Source: Arthrobacter sp. QXT-31 (GTDB lineage Bacteria; Actinomycetota; Actinomycetes; Actinomycetales; Micrococcaceae). From it: a DNA stretch of 64,000 nucleotides. The translations under genes were made by a program, and so were the position numbers. Under the pieces are notes generated by a model. It saw only the letters and a program-made list of their open reading frames with translations. It did no database searches and was not told where the DNA came from. Positions within the stretch are counted from its first letter, which is position 1. Each line of letters begins with the position of its first letter. The stretch covers positions 4,774,001 through 4,838,000 of the forward strand of contig NZ_CP019304.1 of assembly GCF_001969265.1 (NCBI RefSeq), read 5' to 3'. Positions 18,403 to 26,827 of the stretch are shown one piece after another.

Positions 18403-18408
18403 TAAGCT
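18403..18408 (+). promoter_or_regulatory. -10 element TAAGCT of the GNAT gene, probably leaderless
   Basis: TAAGCT lies 7 nt before ATG 18416 and no Shine-Dalgarno sequence fits between them. The expected transcription start falls at or next to the start codon. Confidence 0.5.
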
Positions 18409-18415
18409 CGGATCC

Positions 18416-18916
18416 ATGAGTGTAATCCGTCCCGCCACACCCGCCGATGTTCCCATAATCCTGCAGATGATCCACGAGCTGGCCGTATACGAAAAGGAGC
18501 CGGACGCGGTCCGGAACACGCCCGAGCTGCTCACCGAGGTCCTCTTCGGGAACAACCCGCGCGTTTACGCCCATATTGCCGAGAACGAGGACGGGCAGGT
18601 GCGCGGCTTCGCACTCTGGTTCCTCAACTACTCAACGTGGGAAGGCGTGCACGGGATCTACCTGGAGGACCTCTACGTCACCCCGGAAGCACGGGGCGAG
18701 GGCCACGGGAAGGCCTTGCTGCAGCACTTGGCCGCGACCGCCTTCGAACGCGGCTATGCGCGGGTCGAGTGGAGCGTACTGGACTGGAACGAACCGTCCA
18801 TCAACTTCTACCGGAAGCTGGGAGCGTTCCCGATGGAGGAATGGTCCACGTTCCGGCTGACGGGAGCCGCGCTGGCCGAGTTCGGGAGCCGCACCGAAGT
18901 TGGTGTCCATGGCTGA
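18416..18916 (+). CDS. GNAT acetyltransferase, SSAT (diamine acetyltransferase)-like
   Basis: This 166-residue protein matches the spermidine/spermine acetyltransferase branch of GNAT. It has YLEDLYVTPEARGEGHGKALL, with the acetyl-CoA loop RGEGHGK, and DWNEPSINFYRKLGA near the C-terminus. SSAT-like enzymes acetylate small diamines and related amino acids. Since the neighbouring operon probably makes diaminopropionate, acetylation for detoxification or self-protection is a reasonable guess, but polyamine turnover is equally possible. ATG 18416 follows a -10 hexamer by 7 nt. Its stop overlaps the start of the next gene by 8 nt. Confidence 0.85.
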   Translation: MSVIRPATPADVPIILQMIHELAVYEKEPDAVRNTPELLTEVLFGNNPRVYAHIAENEDGQVRGFALWFLNYSTWEGVHGIYLEDLYVTPEARGEGHGKALLQHLAATAFERGYARVEWSVLDWNEPSINFYRKLGAFPMEEWSTFRLTGAALAEFGSRTEVGVHG

Positions 18917-20318
18917 GGCAGCGCTGGACGCCAGCGTGCAGAAGGGCGCCAGCTCGCAGAAGGGCCACAGCTCACAGAGGGCCGCCAGCTCGCAGAAGGA
19001 CCCTGTCCATACTGTCCGGGCCCGGCACACGTTCCGTGGCATGCGCACGGTGGAGCACTGCTTCAGGGTGCCGCTGGACCATTTTGCGGACCAGGCCGCC
19101 GATGCCGCGGCTGAGACCATCACCGTCTTCGCCCGCGAGTACGTTTCCGCCGAGCACACCGAGGCTGAGGCCGCCGAGCTGCCGTGGCTCCTGTACCTGC
19201 AGGGTGGTCCGGGAGGCCGCGGCAACCGCTTCGCGTCGCTCGGGGGCTGGAGCAAGGCGGCCGCGAAGGATTTCCGTATCCTGATGCTGGACCAGCGCGG
19301 CACCGGCCTCTCCTCCCCCATTGACCGCAACACGCTGCCGCTGCGGGGAGACGCCCCCGCGCAGGCCAGCTACCTCAAGCACTTCCGGGCTGACTCGATC
19401 GTTGCCGACGCCGAACTCATCCGCCAGGCCCTCGGCGCGGAGCCATGGACCGTCTACGGGCAAAGCTACGGCGGCTTCTGCGCCCTGACCTACCTGTCAT
19501 TCGCGCCCACCGGCCTGCGCGAAGTCCTGATCACCGGCGGGCTGGCCCCGTTGAAAGGTTCCCCGGACCGGGTCTACCGGGAGACATTCAGGCGCGTGGC
19601 TGCCCGCAACGCGGAGTACTTCGGCTGGTATCCCGAGGACCGCGAGGCCGTGAACCGCATCGTGGACCACCTCCGCAGCACCCCGGAGTACCTCCCGGAC
19701 GGCTCCCCGCTGACGGTGGAGAGGTTCCAGATGGTGGGATCCTTCCTCGGCGGGAACACGCGGGTGGACAGCCTGCATAACCTGCTGGAGGACGCCTTTG
19801 TGGAGACGCCCTGCGGTGCGCGGCTCTCGGATCCGTTCCTGGAGCAGGTGCGCGCACACGTCTCGCGTGCATCAAACCCCCTGTATGCGCTGATGCACGA
19901 GTCCATCTACGCCCAAGGCGCGGCCACCGGCTGGGCGGCCTGGCGTGTCCTTGAGGAGTTCCCGGAATTCGGCCCGGACGCTGCCGAGGTACTCCTGACC
20001 GGCGAAATGGTCTACCCCTGGTACTTCGACCAGGATCCGGCCCTCCGCCCGCTGGGAGAAGTGGCGGAACTGCTGGCGGCCGAGACCGGCTGGAAGCCGC
20101 TGTACGACACGGCGCAGCTGGCCGCCAATATCGTCCCGGCCGCGGCTGCCGTCTACCGCGACGACATCTATGTGGACCACGGGCTCTCCATGGAGACCGC
20201 CGCCGCCGTCCGCAAACTGAAGACGTGGGAAACCGGGGAGTTCCACCACGACGGGATCGCCGACGACGGCGAAGCCATTTTCAGCCGCCTCCTCGGCATG
20301 GTGCGCTCGGTCCGGTAG
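18909..20318 (+). CDS. prolyl iminopeptidase-like alpha/beta hydrolase (S33)
   Basis: This 469-residue hydrolase has the oxyanion-hole motif GGPGGRGNR, a nucleophile in GQSYGGFCALTYLS and a C-terminal catalytic His in EFHHDGI, following DDIYVDHG. This is the layout of actinobacterial proline iminopeptidases that remove N-terminal proline. An odd N-terminal leader of about 30 residues has repeated SSQK/SSQR units before the domain starts. I choose ATG 18909; a TTG at 18900 is the alternative. The gene overlaps the GNAT gene by 8 nt and ends at a strong terminator. Confidence 0.85.
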   Translation: MAEAALDASVQKGASSQKGHSSQRAASSQKDPVHTVRARHTFRGMRTVEHCFRVPLDHFADQAADAAAETITVFAREYVSAEHTEAEAAELPWLLYLQGGPGGRGNRFASLGGWSKAAAKDFRILMLDQRGTGLSSPIDRNTLPLRGDAPAQASYLKHFRADSIVADAELIRQALGAEPWTVYGQSYGGFCALTYLSFAPTGLREVLITGGLAPLKGSPDRVYRETFRRVAARNAEYFGWYPEDREAVNRIVDHLRSTPEYLPDGSPLTVERFQMVGSFLGGNTRVDSLHNLLEDAFVETPCGARLSDPFLEQVRAHVSRASNPLYALMHESIYAQGAATGWAAWRVLEEFPEFGPDAAEVLLTGEMVYPWYFDQDPALRPLGEVAELLAAETGWKPLYDTAQLAANIVPAAAAVYRDDIYVDHGLSMETAAAVRKLKTWETGEFHHDGIADDGEAIFSRLLGMVRSVR

Positions 20319-20350
20319 CCAGGCAACCAACAGACCCGGCAACGGACAAA

Positions 20351-20391
20351 GCAACCCCGGCCACGTGGGGCGGCCGGGGTTGCTTTTCTTT
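20351..20391. terminator. bidirectional intrinsic terminator between the iminopeptidase and terC
   Basis: A perfect 12-bp GC-rich stem pairs 20351-20362 with 20372-20383 around a 9-nt loop. It is followed by TTTTCTTT and preceded by AAA. It sits between convergent genes and can serve both. Confidence 0.9.
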
Positions 20392-20413
20392 GTGCTGTGG
20401 GGGCAGAGGACGC

Positions 20414-21439
20414 CTAGTCGACGTCGCTCATGCTCTTCCGCGCGTCCTCCTCGAGGCGGGCGTCCAGCTTGGCCTTCTGCGCGCCGGTGCTGACGAGGCT
20501 GGCGATCACGGCAATGATGATGGTGCCGATGATAACGGCGAGGGACACGAAGGTGGGGATCTCCGGGGCCCATTCAATGTGGTGCCCGCCGTTGATGAAC
20601 GGCAGTTCGTTGACGTGCATGGCGTGCAGGATCAGCTTCACGCCGATGAAGGCCAGGATGATGGACAGTGCGTGCTTCAGGTAGACGAGGCGGTTCATCA
20701 GGCCGCCGAGCAGGAAGTACAGCTGCCGCAGGCCCATCAGGGCGAAGATGTTCGCCGTGAAGACAATGAAGGCGCTTTGCGTCAGGCCGAAGATGGCGGG
20801 GATGGAGTCGACGGCGAACAGCAGGTCGGTCATGCCGATGGTGATGAAGACGATGAGCATCGGGGTGAAGACCTTCTTGCCGTCCACCGTGGTGCGCAGC
20901 TTGCCGCCGTCGAACTTCTCGGACATCGGGATCACCTTGCGGAGCTTGGCGATGATGGCGTTCTCCGTGTCCTCTTCGTCTTCGCCTTCGTCCTGCGCCT
21001 GCTTCCACGCGGTCCAGAGGAGGAACGCACCGAAGATGTAGAAGACCCAGCTGAACTGTTCAATGACGATGGCGCCGAGCATGATGAAGATGCCGCGCAG
21101 GATCAGCGCGATGATGATGCCCACCATCAGCACTTCCTGCTGGTACTTACGGGGCACCGAGAAGCGCGCCATGATGATGATGAAAACGAACAGGTTGTCG
21201 ATGCTAAGGCTGTACTCTGTCACCCAGCCGGCCACGAACTGGCCACCGTACTCGGGTCCCGTAAACGCGAACATGGCACCGGCAAACACCAGGGCCAGCG
21301 CCACATAAAAGGCCACCCAGAGGCCGGCTTCCTTCATGGAGGGCTCGTGCGGGCGGCGCACCACCAGAAGCAGGTCCATAAGGAGGATGATGCCGAGGAC
21401 GACGAATGAGCCGACCTCGAACCAGACGGGAAGTTCCAC
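20414..21439 (-). CDS. terC: TerC/Alx-family membrane protein, probable manganese exporter
   Basis: This 341-residue protein has about eight or nine hydrophobic segments and the TerC family features SLSIDNLFVF and DSIPAIFG, whose acidic residues bind metal. A charged cytoplasmic loop (GEDEEDTEN) and a basic, acidic tail complete it. The family exports Mn(II) or loads it onto exoproteins. I start at GTG 21439 because AAAGGCG lies 5 nt upstream and the usual actinobacterial start is ELPVWFEVG; the frame stays open further up. The manganese riboswitch in its leader supports a role in manganese homeostasis. Confidence 0.9.
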   Translation of the reverse strand: MELPVWFEVGSFVVLGIILLMDLLLVVRRPHEPSMKEAGLWVAFYVALALVFAGAMFAFTGPEYGGQFVAGWVTEYSLSIDNLFVFIIIMARFSVPRKYQQEVLMVGIIIALILRGIFIMLGAIVIEQFSWVFYIFGAFLLWTAWKQAQDEGEDEEDTENAIIAKLRKVIPMSEKFDGGKLRTTVDGKKVFTPMLIVFITIGMTDLLFAVDSIPAIFGLTQSAFIVFTANIFALMGLRQLYFLLGGLMNRLVYLKHALSIILAFIGVKLILHAMHVNELPFINGGHHIEWAPEIPTFVSLAVIIGTIIIAVIASLVSTGAQKAKLDARLEEDARKSMSDVD

Positions 21440-21460
21440 AAAAACGCCTTTCGCAGGGTA

Positions 21461-21590
21461 CAAAAAACCGGTGTAAGTCTCTCCGGCGAACCTGTGCACT
21501 TGGTGCTGATGTGGCTGCCCGCTACGCCCGGCAAGGCATCTGTGCCTTGCGTGTTGACGTCCGTAGCGCTTGGGATACTCCCCTACGTGA
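21461..21590 (-). promoter_or_regulatory. yybP-ykoY (manganese) riboswitch in the terC leader
   Basis: Read on the minus strand, the leader starts with GGGGAGTATCCC, has GTCAACACG in the middle and ends with GCCGGAGAGACTTACACCGG. These match the conserved 5' GGGGAGUA, the internal region and the 3' GAGAC segment I remember from the yybP-ykoY family. The 3' segment can also fold into a short CCGG hairpin followed by six T residues, so control may be by termination. This aptamer class senses Mn(II) and usually turns on Mn export genes, which fits terC. Confidence 0.85.
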
Positions 21591-21595
21591 CCACA

Positions 21596-21601
21596 ACTTT
21601 A
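21596..21601 (-). promoter_or_regulatory. candidate -10 element for terC and its riboswitch
   Basis: TAAAGT on the minus strand lies about 6 nt before the 5' end of the riboswitch motif, so transcription would start just at the aptamer. No -35 match is clear. Confidence 0.45.
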
Positions 21602-21666
21602 CCCTAGAGCCGCGGCCGGCCGCGCCACGTGACGCGCCGGGCCCCCTGCGGCCACCCCGGCAGCCG

Positions 21667-23799
21667 TCAGGCGTGCCCGGCCGACTGCATCTGGCGCAGT
21701 TCCTTCTTCAGCTCGGCAACCTCGTCACGGATCCGGGCGGCCACTTCGAACTGCAGTTCGGCGGCCGCGCCGTGCATCTGCTCCGTGAGCTGTTCGATCA
21801 GGCCCACCAGGTCCTCGGCGGGCGCCGCAGCGAGACCGTCGGCGCGTACGATGGCCGCACCCTTCTTGGCCCCCTTGCCGGACTTCGCGCCGGGCTTGGC
21901 CGCCGAGGTTATGCCGCGCTTGCCCTTGCCGTAGTCGAAGCTGCCCAACAGCGCATCGGTGTCTGCGTCCTCCCGGGCCAGCTGGTCCGTGATGTCGGCG
22001 ATCTTCTTGCGCAGCGGCTGCGGGTCCACGCCGTTTTCGGTGTTGAAGGCCACCTGGATGGCGCGGCGGCGGTTGGTTTCCTCGATGGCCTGCGCCATGG
22101 AGTCAGTGATCTTGTCCGCGTACATGTGCACCTGCCCGGAGACGTTCCTGGCAGCACGGCCGATGGTCTGGATCAGCGACGTGGAGGAGCGCAGGAAGCC
22201 TTCCTTGTCGGCATCGAGGATGCTCACCAGCGACACCTCGGGCAGGTCTAGGCCCTCGCGGAGGAGGTTGATGCCCACCAGCACGTCGAAGGTGCCCAGC
22301 CGGAGTTCGCGGAGCAGTTCCACGCGCCGCAGGGTGTCCACGTCCGAGTGCAGGTACTCCACCTTGACGCCGTGACCTACGAGGTAATCCGTGAGGTCCT
22401 CGGCCATGCGCTTGGTCAGGGTGGTCACCAGGACGCGCTCGTCCCTTTCCACCCGCGTCCGGATCTCGCCCAGGAGGTCGTCGATCTGGCCCTTCGTGGG
22501 TTTGACGATGACCTCGGGATCGACGAGGCCGGTGGGGCGGATGATCTGCTGGACGTAGCCGTCCGCCTTGCCGAGCTCGTACTTGCCCGGCGTTGCCGAG
22601 AGGTACACGGTCTGGCCGACGCGCTCCAGGAACTCGTCCCATTTGAGCGGCCGGTTGTCCATGGCGGAGGGCAGGCGGAAGCCGTGGTCCACCAGCGTGC
22701 GCTTGCGCGACATGTCGCCCTCGTACATCGCCCCGATCTGGGGCACGGTGACGTGGGATTCGTCGATGACCAGCAGGAAGTCGTCCGGGAAGTAGTCAAG
22801 GAGGCAGTGCGGCGCGCTGCCCCCGGCGCGCCCGTCGATGTGCCGGGAGTAGTTCTCGATGCCGTTGCAGAAGCCCATCTGCTGCATCATTTCGAGGTCG
22901 TACGTGGTCCGCATCTTCAGCCGCTGGGCCTCCACGAGCTTGTTCTGCCCCTCGAGGACGCTGAGCCGTTCAGCGAGCTCGTCCTCGATGGCGGTGATGG
23001 CCCGGGACATGCGCTCCGGCCCGGCAACGTAGTGCGACGCCGGGAACACGTACATCTCGGTTTCCTCGCGGAGGACGTCCCCGGTGACCGGGTGCAGCGT
23101 GTAGATATTTTCGACCTCGTCGCCAAAGAACTCGATCCGGAGGGCAAGTTCCTCGTACATGGGGATGATCTCCACGGTGTCGCCGCGGACCCGGAACGTT
23201 CCGCGGTGGAAGTCCATGTCGTTGCGGACGTACTGCATGGCGACGAACCTCCGCAGGAGATCGTCGCGGTTCATCTGCTGGCCCTGGCGCAGGGTGACCA
23301 TGCCGGCGATGTACTCCTCGGGCGTGCCCAGGCCGTAGATGCAGGAGACGGTGGCCACCACGATCACGTCGCGCCTGGTCAGGAGGGCGTTGGTGGCGGA
23401 GTGCCGGAGGCGTTCCACTTCCTCGTTGATCGAGGAGTCCTTCTCGATGAAGGTGTCCGTCTGCGGGACGTACGCTTCGGGCTGGTAGTAGTCGTAGTAG
23501 GAGACGAAGTATTCCACCGCGTTGTTGGGCAGCAGCTCGCGGAACTCGTTGGCCAGCTGCGCGGCGAGGGTCTTGTTCTGGACCATCACCAGCGTGGGCC
23601 GCTGCACCTGTTCCACCAGCCAGGCCGTGGTGGCGCTCTTGCCGGTGCCGGTGGCGCCGAGCAGGACCACGTCCTTTTCTCCGTTTTTGATGCGTTCGGT
23701 GAGTTCGGCGATGGCCGTCGGCTGGTCACCGGCCGGCTTGAATTCGCTGATGACCTCGAACGGGGCAACGACGCGGTTGATCTCCTGCGCAAGACTCAT
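21667..23799 (-). CDS. uvrB: excinuclease ABC subunit B
   Basis: UvrB is the damage-verifying helicase-like subunit of nucleotide excision repair and works with UvrA and UvrC. The 710-residue length is normal. I see Walker A GATGTGKS near residue 48, the beta-hairpin [12 protein letters not shown], the DEAD-like VIDESHV and the RAARN motif VI. The C-terminal UVR motif near residue 675 ([17 protein letters not shown]) recruits UvrC. A TAGATT hexamer 6 nt before ATG 23799 indicates a leaderless transcript. It lies 40 nt after coaE on the same strand. Confidence 0.97.
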   Translation of the reverse strand: MSLAQEINRVVAPFEVISEFKPAGDQPTAIAELTERIKNGEKDVVLLGATGTGKSATTAWLVEQVQRPTLVMVQNKTLAAQLANEFRELLPNNAVEYFVSYYDYYQPEAYVPQTDTFIEKDSSINEEVERLRHSATNALLTRRDVIVVATVSCIYGLGTPEEYIAGMVTLRQGQQMNRDDLLRRFVAMQYVRNDMDFHRGTFRVRGDTVEIIPMYEELALRIEFFGDEVENIYTLHPVTGDVLREETEMYVFPASHYVAGPERMSRAITAIEDELAERLSVLEGQNKLVEAQRLKMRTTYDLEMMQQMGFCNGIENYSRHIDGRAGGSAPHCLLDYFPDDFLLVIDESHVTVPQIGAMYEGDMSRKRTLVDHGFRLPSAMDNRPLKWDEFLERVGQTVYLSATPGKYELGKADGYVQQIIRPTGLVDPEVIVKPTKGQIDDLLGEIRTRVERDERVLVTTLTKRMAEDLTDYLVGHGVKVEYLHSDVDTLRRVELLRELRLGTFDVLVGINLLREGLDLPEVSLVSILDADKEGFLRSSTSLIQTIGRAARNVSGQVHMYADKITDSMAQAIEETNRRRAIQVAFNTENGVDPQPLRKKIADITDQLAREDADTDALLGSFDYGKGKRGITSAAKPGAKSGKGAKKGAAIVRADGLAAAPAEDLVGLIEQLTEQMHGAAAELQFEVAARIRDEVAELKKELRQMQSAGHA

Positions 23800-23805
23800 G
23801 CATCT

Positions 23806-23811
23806 AATCTA
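23806..23811 (-). promoter_or_regulatory. -10 element TAGATT of uvrB, leaderless spacing
   Basis: TAGATT is followed by exactly 6 nt and then ATG 23799, with no Shine-Dalgarno sequence. This gives uvrB its own start point in addition to any read-through from coaE. Confidence 0.6.
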
Positions 23812-23839
23812 CCGCCGGGCACTGACAGGAACGCCTGAT

Positions 23840-25081
23840 TCAGCTTTGGGCTGTACGGGCAACACCGGTGGAAACGTACGACGGCGGCTGCCAGCCGCTG
23901 CTTTCGGCCCACCGCTGCGCTCCGGGAGCGGCCACCTCGCGGAACCAGTCCTCTTTACCTTCCGCGTAGCCGGCGGTGGTGGCGTCGGAGGCATGCAGCG
24001 CGGCCACGCGGCGTTTCTCGGCGCCATACTCCCTGCGGGCGGCAGGGTCGGCGCGCAGCCAGTCGCGGAAGCACAGGGCAAACCACCAGCCCGGCGAGCC
24101 TGCCACCCGGACATGGAGGTTCACCGGACGTGCAGGATCGGCGTTGCCGTGCAGGCGCTTGGACCAGGCGGCGGGGTCGGGACGTCCGGGCAGCGGGCTG
24201 TCCATGAGGATGCCCGGCCAGCGGGGAAACCCCGCGGCACCAAGCAGGGGCGCAATGCGGTCTGCCGTGGCAAGATCAGCCACTGAGAGCTGCAGGTCGA
24301 TGACGTCCTTGGCTTCGAGGCCGGGAACCGCCGTTGACCCGATGTGGTCCACGGCCAGGACGTCCTCCGGTGCGGCGGCCTTCAGCCGCTCAGCCAGGTT
24401 GGAAGCCTGGCGCGGCCAGTCGGAGTCAGGGGCGGCCAGGACGGCGGCACCGCTGCGGGCCGCCACCGTGCCCTGGCTAATGTTCCGCGCGAATGGCAGC
24501 AGCCGTTCGTTCCACAGCCGGTCCACCGAGGCCAGCAGCTCCGCGCGGGTGCCCGAGTTGGTAAGAACCGCGTCCGCTGCGGCGAGCCGGTCCTGCCGCG
24601 ATGCCTGGGCTGCGATCCGCGAACGGGCATCCGCTTCGGTCATGCCGCGGTGCTCGGTCATGCGCCGCAGCCGGACATCCTCCGGAGCGTCCACCACCAG
24701 CACAAGGTGGAAGTTCTTCTGCTGTCCGGTTTCCACCAGGAGGGGGATGTCCTGCACCACCACCGTGTCGGCCGGGGCAGCCGCAATCACCGCCGCGGCG
24801 CGTTCGCGCACCAGCGGATGGATGATGCCATTGAGCTCCGCGCGCCGTTCCGGCTCCTGGAACACGATCGCCCCGAGGCGCGGCCGGTCGAGCCGCCCCG
24901 CAGCATCCAGAATCTCCGGGCCGAATGCGGCCACGACGGCGGCAAGGCCGGGAGTGCCTGGTTCCACGACTTCACGGGCGATCGCGTCGGCGTCGACGAG
25001 CACGGCCCCCAGCTCCTCCAGGCGTGTTGCCACCAGTGACTTCCCCGAGGCGATCCCGCCCGTCAACCCAATCTTCAGCAC
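23840..25081 (-). CDS. coaE: dephospho-CoA kinase fused to a GrpB/UPF0157 domain
   Basis: The N-terminal 200 residues are dephospho-CoA kinase, the last step of coenzyme A synthesis. They carry P-loop GLTGGIASGKS (residues 5-15), the DADAIAREVV strand and the QDIPLLVE region. Residues about 230-400 form a GrpB-like nucleotidyltransferase-fold domain with DHIGSTAVPGLEAKDVIDLQ. The same fusion is known from mycobacteria and other actinobacteria; the second domain's role is unclear. The start is GTG at 25081, with a -10 hexamer only 6 nt upstream, so the mRNA is probably leaderless. Length is 413 residues. Confidence 0.93.
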   Translation of the reverse strand: MLKIGLTGGIASGKSLVATRLEELGAVLVDADAIAREVVEPGTPGLAAVVAAFGPEILDAAGRLDRPRLGAIVFQEPERRAELNGIIHPLVRERAAAVIAAAPADTVVVQDIPLLVETGQQKNFHLVLVVDAPEDVRLRRMTEHRGMTEADARSRIAAQASRQDRLAAADAVLTNSGTRAELLASVDRLWNERLLPFARNISQGTVAARSGAAVLAAPDSDWPRQASNLAERLKAAAPEDVLAVDHIGSTAVPGLEAKDVIDLQLSVADLATADRIAPLLGAAGFPRWPGILMDSPLPGRPDPAAWSKRLHGNADPARPVNLHVRVAGSPGWWFALCFRDWLRADPAARREYGAEKRRVAALHASDATTAGYAEGKEDWFREVAAPGAQRWAESSGWQPPSYVSTGVARTAQS

Positions 25082-25087
25082 CCCCCA

Positions 25088-25093
25088 AGACTA
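25088..25093 (-). promoter_or_regulatory. -10 element TAGTCT of coaE, leaderless spacing
   Basis: TAGTCT on the minus strand is followed by 6 nt and the GTG start. The tandem repeat begins directly upstream. Confidence 0.5.
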
Positions 25094-25097
25094 ATCC

Positions 25098-25324
25098 CCG
25101 CTGCCTCCCCAATCTCGCAAGCTCGATTGGGGCCCCTCGGCAGCGTGGGCCCATCCACCGCCCCCTAACCTCGCTCCGCTCGGCCAGGGAACCCGGCCGG
25201 CGTGGGCCCATCCGCCGCATCCCCACTCCGGCAAGCTCGATTGGGGCCCCTCGGCAGCGTGGGCCCATCCACCGCCCGTAACCTCGCTCCGCTCGGCCAG
25301 GGAACCCGGCCGGCGTGGGCCCAT
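25098..25324. repeat. two tandem copies of a 114-bp intergenic repeat
   Basis: Copy 1 is 25098-25211 and copy 2 is 25212-25324. From GCAAGCTCGATTGG onward they differ only at one short site (CCCCCTAACC against CCCGTAACC); the first 19 nt of each are more diverged. Each copy has two GTGGGCCCA-type palindromic words and a stem made of GGCC and CGGCCGG arms. The array exactly fills the space between the divergent -10 boxes of coaE and the yigZ-like gene. No reading frame here looks real. Confidence 0.9.
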
Positions 25325-25328
25325 GTCC

Positions 25329-25334
25329 TAGACT
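25329..25334 (+). promoter_or_regulatory. -10 element TAGACT of the yigZ-like gene, leaderless spacing
   Basis: TAGACT is followed by TGGGCG and then GTG 25341. This is nearly the mirror of the coaE arrangement, TAGTCT-TGGGGG-GTG. Confidence 0.5.
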
Positions 25335-25340
25335 TGGGCG

Positions 25341-26027
25341 GTGCAACAGCAAGAGAGCAGGTCATCCGCGTACACCACGCTGGCTGCCGGTGACGGCTTC
25401 CGTCACGAGATCGAGATTAAGCGGTCCCGGTTCATCGCCGTGCTGCGGCGGGCGGACAGCGAAGAGGATGCCCGTGCCCTGGTGTCCGAGCTCCGACGCG
25501 AGTTTCACGACGCCCGGCACCACTGCTCTGCGTTCGTGCTCGGGCCGGACCGGGACGTCCAGCGTTCCAGCGACGACGGCGAACCCTCTGGCACCGCCGG
25601 AATCCCGATGCTGGAGGCCCTCCTGCGGAGGGAGACCGCGCCCGGGGTGACAGACCTCAGCGACGTAAGTGCCGTCGTCGTACGTTATTTCGGCGGGATC
25701 CTGCTCGGTGCCGGCGGGCTGGTGCGCGCCTACTCCGATTCTGTCTCGACGGCTCTGGAACTGGCTCCGCTGGTGCAGCGCCGGCGGCTGCGCATCTGCG
25801 CCGTGCGAGTACCGCACGCCGCGGCCGGGCGCCTGGAAAATGACCTGCGCAGCGCAGGCTATGCGATGGCCGGGACCGGCTACGAGGCCCAGTCCACGGT
25901 CCTGCGGCTCGCCCTGCCGGATGCGCCGGATGACCTGGCTGCGGCAGCCGACCGGCTGGCCGCAATGACCGCCGGAAGCGCCGCCCTCCATCCCGAGGGC
26001 ACGGAGTGGATCGACATCGCCCGCTGA
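25341..26027 (+). CDS. yigZ: YigZ/IMPACT family protein
   Basis: This 228-residue protein belongs to the UPF0029/IMPACT family. The N-terminal domain has KRSRFIAVL, HHCSAFV, SSDDGEPSGTAG and VVVRYFGG..LGAGGLVRAYSDS, the usual conserved blocks. A smaller C-terminal ferredoxin-like domain follows. In eukaryotes IMPACT controls Gcn2; the bacterial role is not settled, though a proline dipeptidase activity has been attributed to some members. The GTG start at 25341 is preceded by a -10 box at leaderless distance. It is divergent from coaE across the tandem repeat. Confidence 0.88.
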   Translation: MQQQESRSSAYTTLAAGDGFRHEIEIKRSRFIAVLRRADSEEDARALVSELRREFHDARHHCSAFVLGPDRDVQRSSDDGEPSGTAGIPMLEALLRRETAPGVTDLSDVSAVVVRYFGGILLGAGGLVRAYSDSVSTALELAPLVQRRRLRICAVRVPHAAAGRLENDLRSAGYAMAGTGYEAQSTVLRLALPDAPDDLAAAADRLAAMTAGSAALHPEGTEWIDIAR

Positions 26028-26124
26028 CCGGCAAGGTGGCAGGCCGAAGAAAATCATCAGCTTGCTTATGAGTTTCCGCTTTTCTAGGGTGGACCTGTAA
26101 GGCATCACAGGAAAAGGAGGACTC

Positions 26125-26691
26125 ATGTCAGAGCACAACATCAACGGCAAGAGGGTCGCATTTCTGCTGACGGACGGCGTGGAGCAGGTGGAACTGACCA
26201 GCCCCTGGGACGCCGTCAAGAACGCCGGCGGTGAACCCGTCCTGGTGGCCCCGAAGAGCGGCAAGCTGCAAGGCTTTAAGGGCGTTGAGAAGGGCGACAC
26301 CTTCGACGTGGACCTGGTCCTGAAGGACGCCAACGCCTCGGACTTCCATGCCCTGGTGATTCCGGGCGGCGTGGTGAACGCCGACCACCTTCGAGTCGAC
26401 AAGGATGCGCAGGCGTTTGCGCGGAGCTTCTTCGAACAGCACAAGCCGGTGGCCGCCATCTGCCATGGCCCGTGGCTGCTCATTGACGCGGACGTCGTCA
26501 AGGGCCGGAACCTCACGTCGTACCACACGCTGGCCACGGACCTGCGGAACGCCGGCGCCAACTGGAGCGACCAGGAAGTGGTGGTGGACCAGGGCTTCGT
26601 GACCAGCCGGAAGCCCGACGACCTCCCCGCGTTTAACGACAAGGTGCTGGAGGAAATCGCCGAGGGCGAGCACGCCGGGCAGACTGCCTGA
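26125..26691 (+). CDS. DJ-1/PfpI family protein (type 1 glutamine amidotransferase-like)
   Basis: This 188-residue protein has the PfpI layout: VAFLLTDGVEQVEL near the N-terminus with the conserved Glu, VIPGG near residue 79 and the nucleophile elbow AICHGPW with Cys113-His114. Members act as stress-linked proteases, chaperones or glyoxalase-type deglycases; the YhbO/PfpI subtype fits best. A strong AAAGGAGG site precedes ATG 26125, unlike its many leaderless neighbours. The gene ends at an intrinsic terminator shared with rpsA. Confidence 0.88.
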   Translation: MSEHNINGKRVAFLLTDGVEQVELTSPWDAVKNAGGEPVLVAPKSGKLQGFKGVEKGDTFDVDLVLKDANASDFHALVIPGGVVNADHLRVDKDAQAFARSFFEQHKPVAAICHGPWLLIDADVVKGRNLTSYHTLATDLRNAGANWSDQEVVVDQGFVTSRKPDDLPAFNDKVLEEIAEGEHAGQTA

Positions 26692-26732
26692 CGCTACCCA
26701 TCGCCAGCCGGCACCGCAGATTGCCGGATACC

Positions 26733-26772
26733 AAAAAGGTGGCCGCCCCCTTTCGGGGACGGCCACCTTTTT
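26733..26772. terminator. bidirectional intrinsic terminator between pfpI-like gene and rpsA
   Basis: A long stem starting AAAAAGGTGGCCG pairs with CGGCCACCTTTTT around a CCCC-TTTC-GGGG inner part, with A- and T-tracts on both sides. It serves the two convergent genes. Confidence 0.92.
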
Positions 26773-26827
26773 ACTGGCGTTCAGCCCTGCCGGTGTTCAG
26801 CCGGCGCGGACCAAAAGCACCTGGCAA

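Noticed and set aside
25098..25324. Small frames in the tandem repeat, both strands
   Set aside because: They exist only because the 114-bp unit is repeated and GC-rich; they lack start signals and resemble nothing.
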